Assembly (NCBI GenBank): GCA_963784995.1
Contig: CAWATZ010000004.1
Location: forward strand, 434,001 to 498,000
Length of the DNA stretch: 64,000 nucleotides
Direction: 5' to 3'
Source of the DNA: CAWATZ01 sp963784995
GTDB taxonomy: Bacteria; Planctomycetota; Planctomycetia; Gemmatales; Gemmataceae
Positions within the stretch are counted from its first letter, which is position 1; the number at the start of each line of letters is the position of its first letter. Shown one piece after another: positions 54,862 to 63,211 of the stretch. A program made the translations under genes and the position numbers. The notes under the pieces were generated by a model. The model ran no database searches. It saw only the letters and a program-made list of their open reading frames with translations, and was not told the origin of the DNA.

Positions 54862-56451
54862 TCACTGGATGCGCAGCGACTGGACCCACCTGGCCTCCTG
54901 GGCGATCTCCTCCTCGGTCAGGCCGCTCTGGCGGTGCAGCACCGTGCGGGCCATCTTGCCGCTGGTCATGTCCAGGGCCAGCACGTCGATCAGGCCGTTG
55001 CTGGCCACGCCGCAGCGCACCTGGATCGGCGAATGATTGGGCAGGTTGGGCGGCAGCTCCTCGATCCAGCATTCGCCGATGGGGATGCAGTCCTCGGCCC
55101 GGGTCGCCTCGCCCTGCAGCACCTTGACCCGGACCACGCGCTGATCGGGGGCCACCGTGTAATAGACCCGGCTGGCGGCGGCGGGCAGCTGGGTGTTCTT
55201 CTGCACCAGCACGCTGTTGACCCGCTCCTGCTGCTTGTTGCGGACCTCGACGCCCAGACTGTGGGCGTTGACGTTGATCTCCACCACCTCGCCGAGCAGG
55301 GCCCGCGTGGTGCCCTCCAGCCCGGCCAGGGAGCCGGCTTGCTGCGTGGCCAAGATGCCGGCGTGCAGGGCCGCCCCGCGGGCCACCACCTCGCTGACCG
55401 CCAGCGAACTGTTGGGCTCCTTGCCGGTCAGTTCCTCGAGCATCTGCCCGGTCATCGGCATGTGCGTCGAGCCGCCCACCAGCAGCACCTGATCCACCCG
55501 CTCCCAGCTCAGGCTCGCCTGCCGCAAGACCTGCTGGGCCGTCATCCGCGTGCGGATCAGCAGGTCGCGCGTCAGCGACTCGAACTCCTGCCGCGTCAGC
55601 GGCACCGTCAGCATCTTGCCCTCGTGCGAGCAGGTGACGCTGGTTTTCGACAGCTTGCTCAGGGTCCGCTTGGCACGCTCGGCCGCCGAGGAGAGATTGG
55701 CCAGCGATTGCGAGTTGGAACGCGGATCGGAACCGTACTGACGCATGAACTGCTCGGCCACGTGGTTGACGATGCGGTCGTCCCAGTCCTTGCCGCCCAG
55801 GCGAACGTCGCCCTCGATAGCCAGGCACTGAAAACGCCGGCCGGCCAGCCGAACCAGGGTCACGTCAAAGGTGCCGCCGCCCAGGTCGTAAACCATGACC
55901 GTGCGCTCCTCGCCCAGGGCCTGGACCAGCGGCATGCTGGCCGTGCCGCGGGCGCCGGGCTGTGACTGGAACGAATAGGCCAGGGCCGCCGCCGTCGGCT
56001 CGTCCAGCACGTCAATCACCTCCAGGCCGGCGATCCGGCCGGCGTCCTGGGTGGCCTTGCGGCGGGTATCGTCGAAGTAGGCCGGGACGGTGATGACCGC
56101 CTGATGGATCGGTCCGAGGTGCTGCTCGGCGTCCTGCACCAGCTTGCGCAGGATGATGGCCGACAGGGTCTCGGGCCGGAACTCCCGGCCGGCCACCGGT
56201 CGGCCGTAGGCGGCGTAGCCCATCCGCCGTTTGACCAGGGTGGCGACGTTTTCGGGCATCTCCAGGGCCACGTCCAGGGCGGCCTGCCCGACCACGGCGC
56301 TGCCGTCGTCCAGCAGCAGCACGGCACTGGGGGTGAGCATGTCCCCGTCGCGGTTGGGTTGCGTTATGGGCTGGCCGTGATCGTCCAGCGTGGCAATGGC
56401 CGAGTAGGTCGTCCCCAGGTCAATGCCCACCAGCTTGCCAGACTCCGCCAT
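54862..56451 (-). CDS. Hsp70-family chaperone, short form
   Basis: A 529-residue Hsp70 relative, about 110 residues shorter than DnaK. The ATPase domain (1-360) is complete: GIDLGTTYSAIA, AVITVPAYFDD, LDEPTAAALAYS, VYDLGGGTFDVTLV, GKDWDDRIV and VLLVGGSTHMPM. The substrate-binding beta domain follows (NVNAHSLGVEVRNKQQERVN, VLVQKNTQLPA). The C-terminal lid is nearly absent; the protein ends with a short helix (LTEEEIAQEARWVQSL). Such short Hsp70s are common in planctomycetes and often have FHA, DnaJ or zinc-ribbon partners, as here with the zinc-ribbon gene downstream and the FHA gene divergent. Substrates are unknown. The ATG at 56451 (MAESGKLVGIDLG) is the only sensible start. Confidence 0.88.
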   Translation of the reverse strand: MAESGKLVGIDLGTTYSAIATLDDHGQPITQPNRDGDMLTPSAVLLLDDGSAVVGQAALDVALEMPENVATLVKRRMGYAAYGRPVAGREFRPETLSAIILRKLVQDAEQHLGPIHQAVITVPAYFDDTRRKATQDAGRIAGLEVIDVLDEPTAAALAYSFQSQPGARGTASMPLVQALGEERTVMVYDLGGGTFDVTLVRLAGRRFQCLAIEGDVRLGGKDWDDRIVNHVAEQFMRQYGSDPRSNSQSLANLSSAAERAKRTLSKLSKTSVTCSHEGKMLTVPLTRQEFESLTRDLLIRTRMTAQQVLRQASLSWERVDQVLLVGGSTHMPMTGQMLEELTGKEPNSSLAVSEVVARGAALHAGILATQQAGSLAGLEGTTRALLGEVVEINVNAHSLGVEVRNKQQERVNSVLVQKNTQLPAAASRVYYTVAPDQRVVRVKVLQGEATRAEDCIPIGECWIEELPPNLPNHSPIQVRCGVASNGLIDVLALDMTSGKMARTVLHRQSGLTEEEIAQEARWVQSLRIQ

Positions 56452-56736
56452 TGGTTGGTTCTCGCTGCTTCTGCTGCAATCCCGAGCGGTCGCCGGGAGA
56501 TCGCGGGGGAGTTCCGGACCGCGGATTGGTGAATGGTTATTGTATCGCTCCCGCCTCAAAGACGGAAGGGTCCGCTGGCGCCGCTGGCTCAATGGGTCTG
56601 TTCCCCTTGCCGGAAGGGCAACAATCGCAAATAATAAACCTTTCACGTGGTGGCGTGCTGCAGCCGTGCGATGGCACCGCCTTTCCCGGCTCTCCAGAGG
56701 ATGCTCTCCCGGAGGCTGGCCCGGCGTGGATGCTCC

Positions 56737-57189
56737 ATGAATGCGATCAAAGTGAAACTGCTGGTCATTCAGGGACGGCCCCAGGGCAAATTCCTTGTGT
56801 TTGCTCCGGGGAGCTATTATTTCGGCCGAGGGGAGGAATGCCAGGTTCGCCCCAACAGTCCCCTGGTCAGCCGGCAGCACTGTCTGCTGCGCGTCACCGA
56901 GGTGGGCGTCTATCTGAGGGACCTGGGCAGCCGGCACGGCACCCTGGTGAACGGCGCTCTGATCCAGAACGAACGGCAGATCCACCCGGGCGACCAGATC
57001 CAGATCGGTCCGCTGGTTTTTGAAATGCAGGTTACCCTGAGCGAGACCCCCGCCCAGCCGGCGGTCCTGGACCAGCCCGCCAGCCCCACTTCCGAGACGT
57101 TCGCGGGAGTCCCCCTGGCCGACGTGGACGGCCTGCCCAGCACGGAGGAAACCCGCGACCAGCCCACGCTGGATGACTCCGAGGAGTGA
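56737..57189 (+). CDS. FHA-domain protein
   Basis: A 150-residue cytoplasmic protein. Residues 5-95 are an FHA domain: GSYYFGRGEECQVRPNSPLV, SRQHCLL, and SRHGTLVN in place of the usual S-x-N-G. The remaining 50 residues are an acidic tail with TSETFAGV and QPTLDDSEE, which contains threonines that could themselves be phosphorylated. It is transcribed away from the Hsp70-like gene with 285 bases between the starts. FHA proteins of this size act as phosphothreonine adaptors. It may read the kinase island 7 kb away; this is inference. Confidence 0.82.
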   Translation: MNAIKVKLLVIQGRPQGKFLVFAPGSYYFGRGEECQVRPNSPLVSRQHCLLRVTEVGVYLRDLGSRHGTLVNGALIQNERQIHPGDQIQIGPLVFEMQVTLSETPAQPAVLDQPASPTSETFAGVPLADVDGLPSTEETRDQPTLDDSEE

Positions 57190-57228
57190 GCCTCCCAACC
57201 CCGTAGCCGCAGGCTTTGGATGCACGAA

Positions 57229-57309
57229 CCGAAAGGCGAGCGGCGCGGCGTCAGCCCGCCGGTGCTTGTCCTTTACCGGCGGGCTGACGCCGCGCCGCTC
57301 GCCTTTCGG
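57229..57309. repeat. Fold-back repeat, about 34-base arms
   Basis: CCGAAAGGCGAGCGGCGCGG at the left is mirrored at the right up to GCCTTTCGG, with a loop near 57263-57275. It lies between convergent genes and may serve as a two-way terminator. Confidence 0.85.
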
Positions 57310-57318
57310 TGAGCAGCT

Positions 57319-57552
57319 TCAGTTCCACACCCCCAGCCAGTCACGCTCGTACAGGGAGGGCTTGTGCAATTCCTGGGCCTGCTGGTAGGCCCACTGATAC
57401 AGGGCCTGCTGCCACTGGGCGACCTCGGGCGAAACGGGGGAAAACAGACCGGTGGGGACGATCATGAACGAGCCGGAGGCCAGCGGGTTGCCGGGAGGCT
57501 CCAGGGGGCCAGCCGGCCCCCGAAGCCGGCGGTGGAAGCGGTTGGGGTCCAT
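57319..57552 (-). CDS. Small hypothetical protein
   Basis: A 77-residue protein: an Arg/Pro-rich first half (MDPNRFHRRLRGPAGPLEPP) and a second half FMIVPTGLFSPVSPEVAQWQ, then ALYQWAYQQAQELHKPSLYE. The VPTGLFSPVSPEVAQWQQALYQ segment recalls short conserved proteins of Gemmataceae, but there is no known function. The aromatic, Gln-rich helix could pack against a larger partner. The start at 57552 is the ATG nearest to the conserved part; another ATG at 57618 would add 22 residues. Confidence 0.5.
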   Translation of the reverse strand: MDPNRFHRRLRGPAGPLEPPGNPLASGSFMIVPTGLFSPVSPEVAQWQQALYQWAYQQAQELHKPSLYERDWLGVWN

Positions 57553-57713
57553 TGGCGGGTTCTCGTTTCCGGTGCCGAGGGTCGGTCGCCAGACGGTCAG
57601 CCGGGCCGACCAACACAAAATAAACTGTCTCTAATATCGGCGAACGGGCCCTGGACGCAAGGAGACCTGCTTTCCTTCCGGCCGACTTTTTTCCGCGAAT
57701 CCTGGTAAAATCG

Positions 57714-57743
57714 TTGCAATTGGCAAACTGCACTGACTATAAT
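57714..57743 (+). promoter_or_regulatory. Sigma70-type promoter of the cysteine-rich protein gene
   Basis: TTGCAA (57714-57719), an 18-base spacer and a perfect TATAAT (57738-57743). It is the best housekeeping promoter in the window and predicts a leader of about 95 bases before the ATG at 57847. Confidence 0.7.
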
Positions 57744-57793
57744 CTCCCGCATCCGGCTGGAAACTCGATGGACGGGTTTCCAGGGCAAGGAGC

Positions 57794-57819
57794 TTTCGCC
57801 TGCCACGACGCAGGCGAAA
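57794..57819 (+). promoter_or_regulatory. Leader hairpin of the cysteine-rich protein gene
   Basis: TTTCGCCTG pairs with CAGGCGAAA around a short loop, between the promoter and the AAGGAG ribosome-binding site (about 57831-57836). It could steady the mRNA or control translation. Confidence 0.5.
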
Positions 57820-57846
57820 AGGAACCTATCCAAGGAGTTTGCGAGG

Positions 57847-58374
57847 ATGAACAGCGCGATGATGATGGAACGGACCGGGATCAGTCTGCCGGGCATGGGC
57901 GTTCCGGGCGTCGGCACCCCCACGGTGGGCGGCCCCGCCGGCACCGCGACGGGCACCAACTGGTTGGTGGTCCCCCGCTGCACTCTCAAGTTCGAGCGGT
58001 GCCAGGGCGGCATGAAGGTCCAGTGCGTCTGTGCGGACGACAAGGTGGCCTGCAGCATGATGCAGAACCTCTGCACCATGCTCCAGGGCGGCATGTGCAG
58101 CTACTGCGTGCAGCTGAACGGCATGACCGTCTGCACCGTCAACCTGACCATGGGCCTGTGCCGCTGCGAGCTGACCGAGCACGGCGTCTGCGTCACCTGT
58201 ACCTCGGGCGACCAGAAGTGCTGCGAGATGATCCAGGCCTGCTGCGACAGCCTCAACTGCCTGGTCAACAGCGGCTGCACCTGCTGTGTGGTGATGAACA
58301 ACACCCCCATCTGCTGTGGCACCAGCGAGAGCGTCGGCTCTCAGACCACGGGCAAGCCCCAGGGCAAGCGCTAA
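57847..58374 (+). CDS. Cysteine-rich protein with 23 cysteines
   Basis: A 175-residue protein. After a Gly/Pro/Thr-rich start (residues 1-40, GMGVPGVGTPTVGGPAGTAT) it becomes a cysteine array: 23 Cys in about 120 residues, in patterns such as VQCVCADDKVAC, MCSYCVQ, LCRCELTEHGVCVTC, KCCEMIQACC and CTCCVV. There is no signal peptide, membrane helix or known domain. The spacing does not match a classic metallothionein, zinc finger or ferredoxin, but the density suggests metal binding or, if exported by another route, a disulphide-built structure. Hydrophobic residues alternate with Cys as in a beta-solenoid. A strong promoter and a strong ribosome-binding site suggest high expression. Confidence 0.72.
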   Translation: MNSAMMMERTGISLPGMGVPGVGTPTVGGPAGTATGTNWLVVPRCTLKFERCQGGMKVQCVCADDKVACSMMQNLCTMLQGGMCSYCVQLNGMTVCTVNLTMGLCRCELTEHGVCVTCTSGDQKCCEMIQACCDSLNCLVNSGCTCCVVMNNTPICCGTSESVGSQTTGKPQGKR

Positions 58375-58409
58375 CGCTTAACCCCTCCCCCCCGAGGGTG
58401 TGGGCTTGT

Positions 58410-58544
58410 TTCGACCCCTGCCGGCTTGCCCGGCAGGTGAAGCAGGTCTCTGGCTAGAAGGGCCGGAAAGAAAAACGGTTGTTGCGCCGGCTCCCCTCTA
58501 GCCAATGACCTGCTTCACCTGCCGGGCAAGCCGGCAGGGGTCGA
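58410..58544. repeat. 135-base fold-back element, copy 2
   Basis: The arms TTCGACCCCTGCCGGCTTGC ... GGCTAGAAGGG and their mirror match the arms of the element at 23153-23290 almost base for base, while the loop (GCCGGAAAGAAAAACGGTTG and on) differs. It lies between the cysteine-rich and the next secreted-protein gene. Confidence 0.88.
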
Positions 58545-58673
58545 ACAATACCCCAACCGCAGAGGGGTTGGGGGAGGGGTTTCTGGCCCGCACCATTGAC
58601 AGGCCCCCTTCCATGCGCCATTCTGAAGTGGTGGTTGTTCCAACCTCTTCCCGCTCCCATCGAGACCAGGGCC

Positions 58674-59369
58674 ATGTATCGTTTCCTGCCTCTCTTCTTG
58701 CTTGCGTTGTCCCTGTCCGCCCGTGCTGCCGATCCGCCCGCGGATGAGAAGAAGCCGGAAACTCCCCCGGAAAAGAGTTCCACGCCGCCGCTGACGCCGG
58801 GCAAGGACATGCCCGGGGCGTTTCATCCCTTCAACGTCACCGGGGCCCGCAAGGACCATTATCATTGCCCGATCTCCCAGACCGGACTGAACTCCGGTAT
58901 CCTGCTCCTCAGCCGGGACCTGGAGCTGACGGAGCCGTTCAAGGAACTGCTGATGCGGCTGGACAATGCCGTCGAGAAGAACCCCAACGTCAAGATGAGC
59001 GCCTGCTGCGTCTTCATCCCCGACGAACTGCCCGAATACACGCCCGAGATGTTCCCCGGCGACGACATGGTCAAGGCCCGCAAGGACCAGGCCGACAAGG
59101 TCGATGACAAGCGCGAAGAGCTGTCGGCCAGGATCAAGGACCTCGCCCAGCAGACCATGCTGCGGGACAAGAACGTGGTGCTGGCCCTGACGAACAAAAA
59201 TGACCTGAAAGCCTACAGCCTGGCGGACAACGCGGTCTACGTGGTCGTCCTCTACCGCAAGTACGAGATCCTGGCGGTCGAGTCGCTGGAGAAGGAGAAA
59301 CTGACGCCGGAGAAGGTGTCCGAGATCCTCAAGCTGATCGGCGACAAGCTGGGAGCGCGGCGGAAGTGA
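58674..59369 (+). CDS. Secreted protein of unknown function
   Basis: A 231-residue protein with a signal peptide (MYRFLPLFLLALSLSARA, cut before ADPPA). A Pro/Lys-rich linker (residues 20-48) leads to a domain with HCPISQTGLNSGILLLSRDL, KMSACCVFIPDELPEYTPEM, a charged helix (KARKDQADKVDDKREELSAR) and VVVLYRKYEILAVESLEKEK. The alternation of strands and helices and the pattern of central Cys could be a thioredoxin-like fold without the CxxC active site. I recall similar exported proteins from planctomycetes only. The ATG at 58674 was chosen because the signal peptide begins there. Confidence 0.6.
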   Translation: MYRFLPLFLLALSLSARAADPPADEKKPETPPEKSSTPPLTPGKDMPGAFHPFNVTGARKDHYHCPISQTGLNSGILLLSRDLELTEPFKELLMRLDNAVEKNPNVKMSACCVFIPDELPEYTPEMFPGDDMVKARKDQADKVDDKREELSARIKDLAQQTMLRDKNVVLALTNKNDLKAYSLADNAVYVVVLYRKYEILAVESLEKEKLTPEKVSEILKLIGDKLGARRK

Positions 59370-59374
59370 CCTTC

Positions 59375-59416
59375 AAGCCCCGAAGGGGCGGCAGTCAATA
59401 GACCAGGGCGTGAGCC
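59375..59416. repeat. Dispersed repeat with CCCCGAAGGGG and CCAGGGCG-AGCCCGG hairpins
   Basis: CCCCGAAGGGGCGGCAGTCA, then ATAGACCAGGGCGTGAGCCCGG. This is another version of the two-hairpin unit seen five times at 54241-54625. It lies between two convergent genes. Confidence 0.6.
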
Positions 59417-59419
59417 CGG

Positions 59420-61120
59420 TCACTTGCCCCCCTTGATGAGCCGCAGCGCTTCATTTGAATACTTCCGGAGGTTCGCGTCCTCGGACATCGCGGTCTTTTC
59501 CAGTTCCTTGATGATTTCCTTCTGGTTGGCCTTTCCTCTCAGCCATCCCAGGGCTTCCGCGGCCAGGAAGCGGCCGTCACCGCCCTCGATGTCCTTGACG
59601 CCGCTGTTGCCCCGGTTCTCGCCGGTTTCATTGACGCGCAACTCGGCGCCTTTGTAAAGCCTGATGTCCGGTGATTTGAGCATCTCCAGCAAAGTATCGG
59701 CCACCCGGTCGGTCGCCTGCTCGTGTAAATGGAGGGCCAGCACCCTGGCCGCCTCCTGGCGGAGAAAAGCCGGCTCCTGGGCGTTGTCCACGACCTCGTA
59801 GAGGGTGTCCCGGACCCGGTTCTGATGGACGTCCTTGACTTTGAAGAGCACGTCAATGCACCTGTGGCGGATCTGGCGATTGGGATCGTGGCGAATGACT
59901 TCGACCACGGTGGGAATGGCCTTCTGGTTGGCCTCCTCCCCGATCTCGAACAGGGCCAGGCCCGCAAACAGGCGGACGTCCAGGTCGGGCTCCTTCTCGC
60001 CCTTGAGGACCTGGGCCAGCTTCGGCACGGCCGGCTCGGCCAGCGGACCAATGTGAGCCAGGGCCACGGCGGCTTTCTTCCGCACACCCACGGTCGAGGC
60101 TTCGAGGGCGTTCGTCAGGTCCAGCACCGCCGGCGCCGCCACCTCCTTCATCTGTCCCAGCGCGGACGCGGCATTTTCCTGCACGTGGGGGTCCTCGTCA
60201 CGCAGCGCCTCTTGCAAGATCGGCAAGGCCAGTCGAGATTTCAGCCCGCCAATGTTCGACAGGGCAAACGCGGCCGGCTGGGCAATCTCGGCATCTTCCC
60301 ACGCCAGATACGGATACAGCCGGTCCGCCAGTTTCTGATCCTTGCTGCTGACCAGCTTGACGATCTTCTCCAGGGCCGTCTTGAACACCACCGGGTCGCC
60401 GGTGTCCTTCTTGCTTTCCCGGTCGATCAGATCCAGCAGCGGCTTGACCGCGGGGCTGGCCGTGGGCAGGCCGATGTCGCCCAGCGCGGTGGCGGCGTCC
60501 CGGCGGACCAGCGGCTCGGCGTCGCCAAGCAGAGTACACAGGTCGTTGACCACCGCCGGGCCGCCGGCCGGGCCGAGACGACCCAGGGCCCAGGCGGCAT
60601 TCTGACGCACGGCCGGGCTCGCATCCTTCAGGGCGGCTTGCAGCGTCGGCAACGCCTTGACCGCGGCCGGTCCCATCGCTCCCAGGGCGTAAACCAGCCC
60701 GCGTCTGGCGCCGGCGTTCTTTTCCTGGCCAATCCGCTCGACCAGGGCGGGTCCGAGCTTGTCCCAGTGTTCCGGCGTCGCGGGCAGCTGTTCTCTCTCT
60801 TTCTGGAGGCGAAAACGCTGCTCCACGGCCAGGATGACGTCTCCGAGGGCCATCGCCGCCGTTTCACGGACGCCGGGATTGGCGTCGTTCTGCGCCCGGT
60901 GCAGGAGCTTGGGCAGGTAAAACTCGGCGTCGGCGCCGAGCCGGCCGAGGGCAAAGGCGGCGCCGCGGCGCTGGCCCACGTCGGAATTGTCGGCCGTCAG
61001 TTGCCGGGCCCAGTCGGTGCCGGTGCGGCCCAGGAAATTCCCGGTCTGGCCGAAGACGGTCGCTGGACCGACAAGCAGGATCAAGAAGGCGAGGTTGACC
61101 ATCGCTGTGGTGGATCGCAT
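59420..61120 (-). CDS. Secreted HEAT-repeat protein
   Basis: A 566-residue protein with a signal peptide (MVNLAFLILLVGPATVFGQT within the first 26 residues). The whole mature part is a solenoid of about ten HEAT repeats of 35-40 residues: AAFALGRLGADAEFYLPKLL, LVYALGAMGPAAVKALPTLQ, NAAWALGRLGPAGGPAVVND, DAATALGDIG, NAASALGQMKEVAAPAVLDL, KAAVALAHIGPLAEPAVPKL. Such arrays bind proteins or other ligands; no catalytic site is visible. The ATG at 61120 starts the signal peptide; the frame is open upstream, but that part contains the fold-back repeat. It follows the HEAT-PDZ gene in the same direction, with 148 bases and a hairpin between. Confidence 0.78.
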   Translation of the reverse strand: MRSTTAMVNLAFLILLVGPATVFGQTGNFLGRTGTDWARQLTADNSDVGQRRGAAFALGRLGADAEFYLPKLLHRAQNDANPGVRETAAMALGDVILAVEQRFRLQKEREQLPATPEHWDKLGPALVERIGQEKNAGARRGLVYALGAMGPAAVKALPTLQAALKDASPAVRQNAAWALGRLGPAGGPAVVNDLCTLLGDAEPLVRRDAATALGDIGLPTASPAVKPLLDLIDRESKKDTGDPVVFKTALEKIVKLVSSKDQKLADRLYPYLAWEDAEIAQPAAFALSNIGGLKSRLALPILQEALRDEDPHVQENAASALGQMKEVAAPAVLDLTNALEASTVGVRKKAAVALAHIGPLAEPAVPKLAQVLKGEKEPDLDVRLFAGLALFEIGEEANQKAIPTVVEVIRHDPNRQIRHRCIDVLFKVKDVHQNRVRDTLYEVVDNAQEPAFLRQEAARVLALHLHEQATDRVADTLLEMLKSPDIRLYKGAELRVNETGENRGNSGVKDIEGGDGRFLAAEALGWLRGKANQKEIIKELEKTAMSEDANLRKYSNEALRLIKGGK

Positions 61121-61166
61121 GGGGCTGCTCCGGAGTTGCGTCTGTTTGGCGATTTCGGGAGAAAGA

Positions 61167-61225
61167 TTGGACCACCGTTCCCGTGGGTGCGCGCAGCGCA
61201 CCCACGGGAACGGTGGGTGGACCAA
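61167..61225. repeat. Fold-back repeat with the GTGGGTGCGC core
   Basis: CACCGTTCCCGTGGGTGCGC pairs with its reverse complement to the right. Its centre is nearly the same as that of the repeat at 24625-24690, so the two belong to one dispersed family. It lies between two HEAT genes. Confidence 0.75.
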
Positions 61226-61268
61226 GCATTTCCCTCAAACCGCCTGAAGCGACCAGCGTGGCGGTCAA

Positions 61269-62709
61269 TCACTTACCGGGAGGCGGCCCCAGCTTCACGG
61301 GGACGGTGAGGGTCTGGGCGCCGCGCTGGAACTGGAGCTTGACCTCGGCACCCGGTTTGAGCCCCTCAAACACCTTGATCAGATCGGCCACCGCTCCAAT
61401 CTTGGCATCTCCCAGCGCCAGGAGCTTGTCGCCTGTCTTGAGCCCGGCCCGCTCGGCCGGACTATCCTTGGCCACCTGGGAAACCGTGGTGGTGTTTTGC
61501 TCGAAGCCCAGGCCCAGATCCATGGGGTTCGCGGGCTTTCTCCCCGTCAGCTCCTCGTAGGCCATCTTGGCCATGTAACTGAGCAATTGCGGCCCATCCT
61601 TGCGCTCGCTGACGTCCTTCAAAGCGGCGGTGACGTTCTCGTTCTTGTCGCCGATGGCGACCAGGGCGCCGAGGGCGGTGCCGGCCACGTTGGGGTCCTT
61701 GTCGTTGAGCGCATCAATCAAGCGGTTCACGGCCGGCTTGCCCTTGATCAGGGGGCCCAGCGCCGCCAGGGCCAGGGCCGCGTGGTGCCGCACCGGAATC
61801 TCGAATTGAGGACGCAACAGCCTGGAGATGGCATCGACCTTGCCGTCATCGATCTTGCCCTCGATGGACATCAGGCTGACGTTGGCCCAGATGGTCACGC
61901 GATGGTCCTTGTCTTCTCTGCGCCACCAGCGCCTTCAGGACAGCATCCAGCTGCTGTGGGGTGCCAGGCCGGCCCAGGATGCCCATGCCCTTGACCGCCT
62001 CCAGACGCACCGCCACGGCATAGTCCCGGGATGCCGTGATCATCGCATCGACAGCCCTCGGGTCGGGTGGTGCCTTGGCGTTGTGGCCCGCCGACATCAG
62101 CGCGGTCAGACAGGCCTGACGCACGGAAAACGTAGCTATGTTCCTGGACTCGGTGACCAGGTGGTCAATGGCGGGCTTGGCCTCCTCGCCATAGCGGATC
62201 AGGGCCAGGGCGGCGTAGTAGCGGGCCTGCGACTGCGAATCGGTGAGCCTGGCGCTAAGGGCCTGCACCACACGGGCTCGGTCGGCCTTCTTGATGGGCA
62301 GGACGTTGAGGATCTGGATCGCCCGGATGCGCGGGGCGGCGTCGGGATAGTGGTAGCCGATGGGGGTGGTGTAGGCACAGCACCAAATGATCGTGTTGAG
62401 TACTTCCGGATTTTCGAGCGCCTCGCCAAACGCCGGCAGGATGTTGAGGAGTTCCTCCTGGACGCTCGGATCTTTGTTCGTCTTCAGCTCGTGAAGCACC
62501 TGCGTCAGGCTTTTGCCCTGGTACTCGGAGATCGACATGGACGCAGGGATGGTCGCCCCGCCCGTGTTGTCCTCGGGTTTCTCGTTGGGCTGCAGAGCGG
62601 GAGGGCGGGGAGGCTCCGGCGGTTGCTTGTTCCCCGGTTGTTTCTGTGCCTGCGCGGGGAGCGTGGCGAGCAGGAGAACGACTCCGGTCCAGATTCCGCA
62701 GCGATACAT
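61269..62709 (-). pseudogene. Secreted HEAT-repeat protein with C-terminal PDZ domain (one frameshift)
   Basis: Restored, this is 479 residues: signal peptide (MYRCGIWTGVVLLLATLPAQ, cut near A-Q-A), a Pro-rich linker, HEAT-like helices (ALIRYGEEAKPAIDHLVTES, AVRLEAVKGMGILGRPGTPQ, HHAALALAALGPLIKGKPAV) and a PDZ domain at about 390-475 (LGLGFEQNTTTVSQVAKDSP, AERAGLKTGDKLLALGDAKI). There is no protease domain, so this is a binding protein. An extra base at about 61911, in VAQ-EDKDHRV, breaks the frame. The start at 62709 has GAGGG upstream; ATGs at 62724 and 62754 are alternatives. It probably forms an operon with the HEAT gene downstream. Confidence 0.74.
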
Positions 62710-63211
62710 GGTTTGAACCCTCATCGGCGAGGCCTGTACGTACTCCGCAAGCATACCAGGACAGCCCTACCTAGAGCAACGATCTTTCCAAAAATCCTTG
62801 CGCAGGACTTTTCCGGTTCGCTGCCGATTATCGCGCCTGGGACCGAGCCGACCCCGGGTTGCGCTGCGCTCCACCCGGGGTCGGCTTTGGGGACGGACCC
62901 TGGAGAATTTGTTTGACGCCCGGCGGCGCTTTGTTAAGAATAGAGGAATGAATCGCCTGTCCTCATTGGCCAGGGGAACCTGCTGCTGGCATCCGAGGTC
63001 TTGTGAAGGCCCCAGCCTCACGAACGGGTCATGAACCACCGGCCATTCCCACCCCCCCACAGGGTTGCCGGGTCCGGAACCGGGACCGCGGGCGTCCGCT
63101 CTTGTCCATGAGTCGTGTTCCCCGGCCTGGCCCTCCAGCCGGACGGCGCGAGCCCCAGCTCTGCCGACCGCTTGACACCCCGAATGGTCCCTCCCGAGGA
63201 GGTCTTCCAGA
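62710..63211. other. Divergent intergenic region of 500 bases
   Basis: It separates the HEAT-PDZ gene from the TPR gene, which read away from each other. It holds the hairpin at 62847-62885. No coding frame of convincing composition is seen. Confidence 0.4.
62847..62885. repeat. Hairpin with GCCGACCCCGGGT arms
   Basis: GCCGACCCCGGGT (62847-62859) is mirrored by ACCCGGGGTCGGC (62873-62885) around the GC-rich loop TGCGCTGCGCTCC. It is another member of the palindromes found in nearly every larger gap. Confidence 0.75.
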
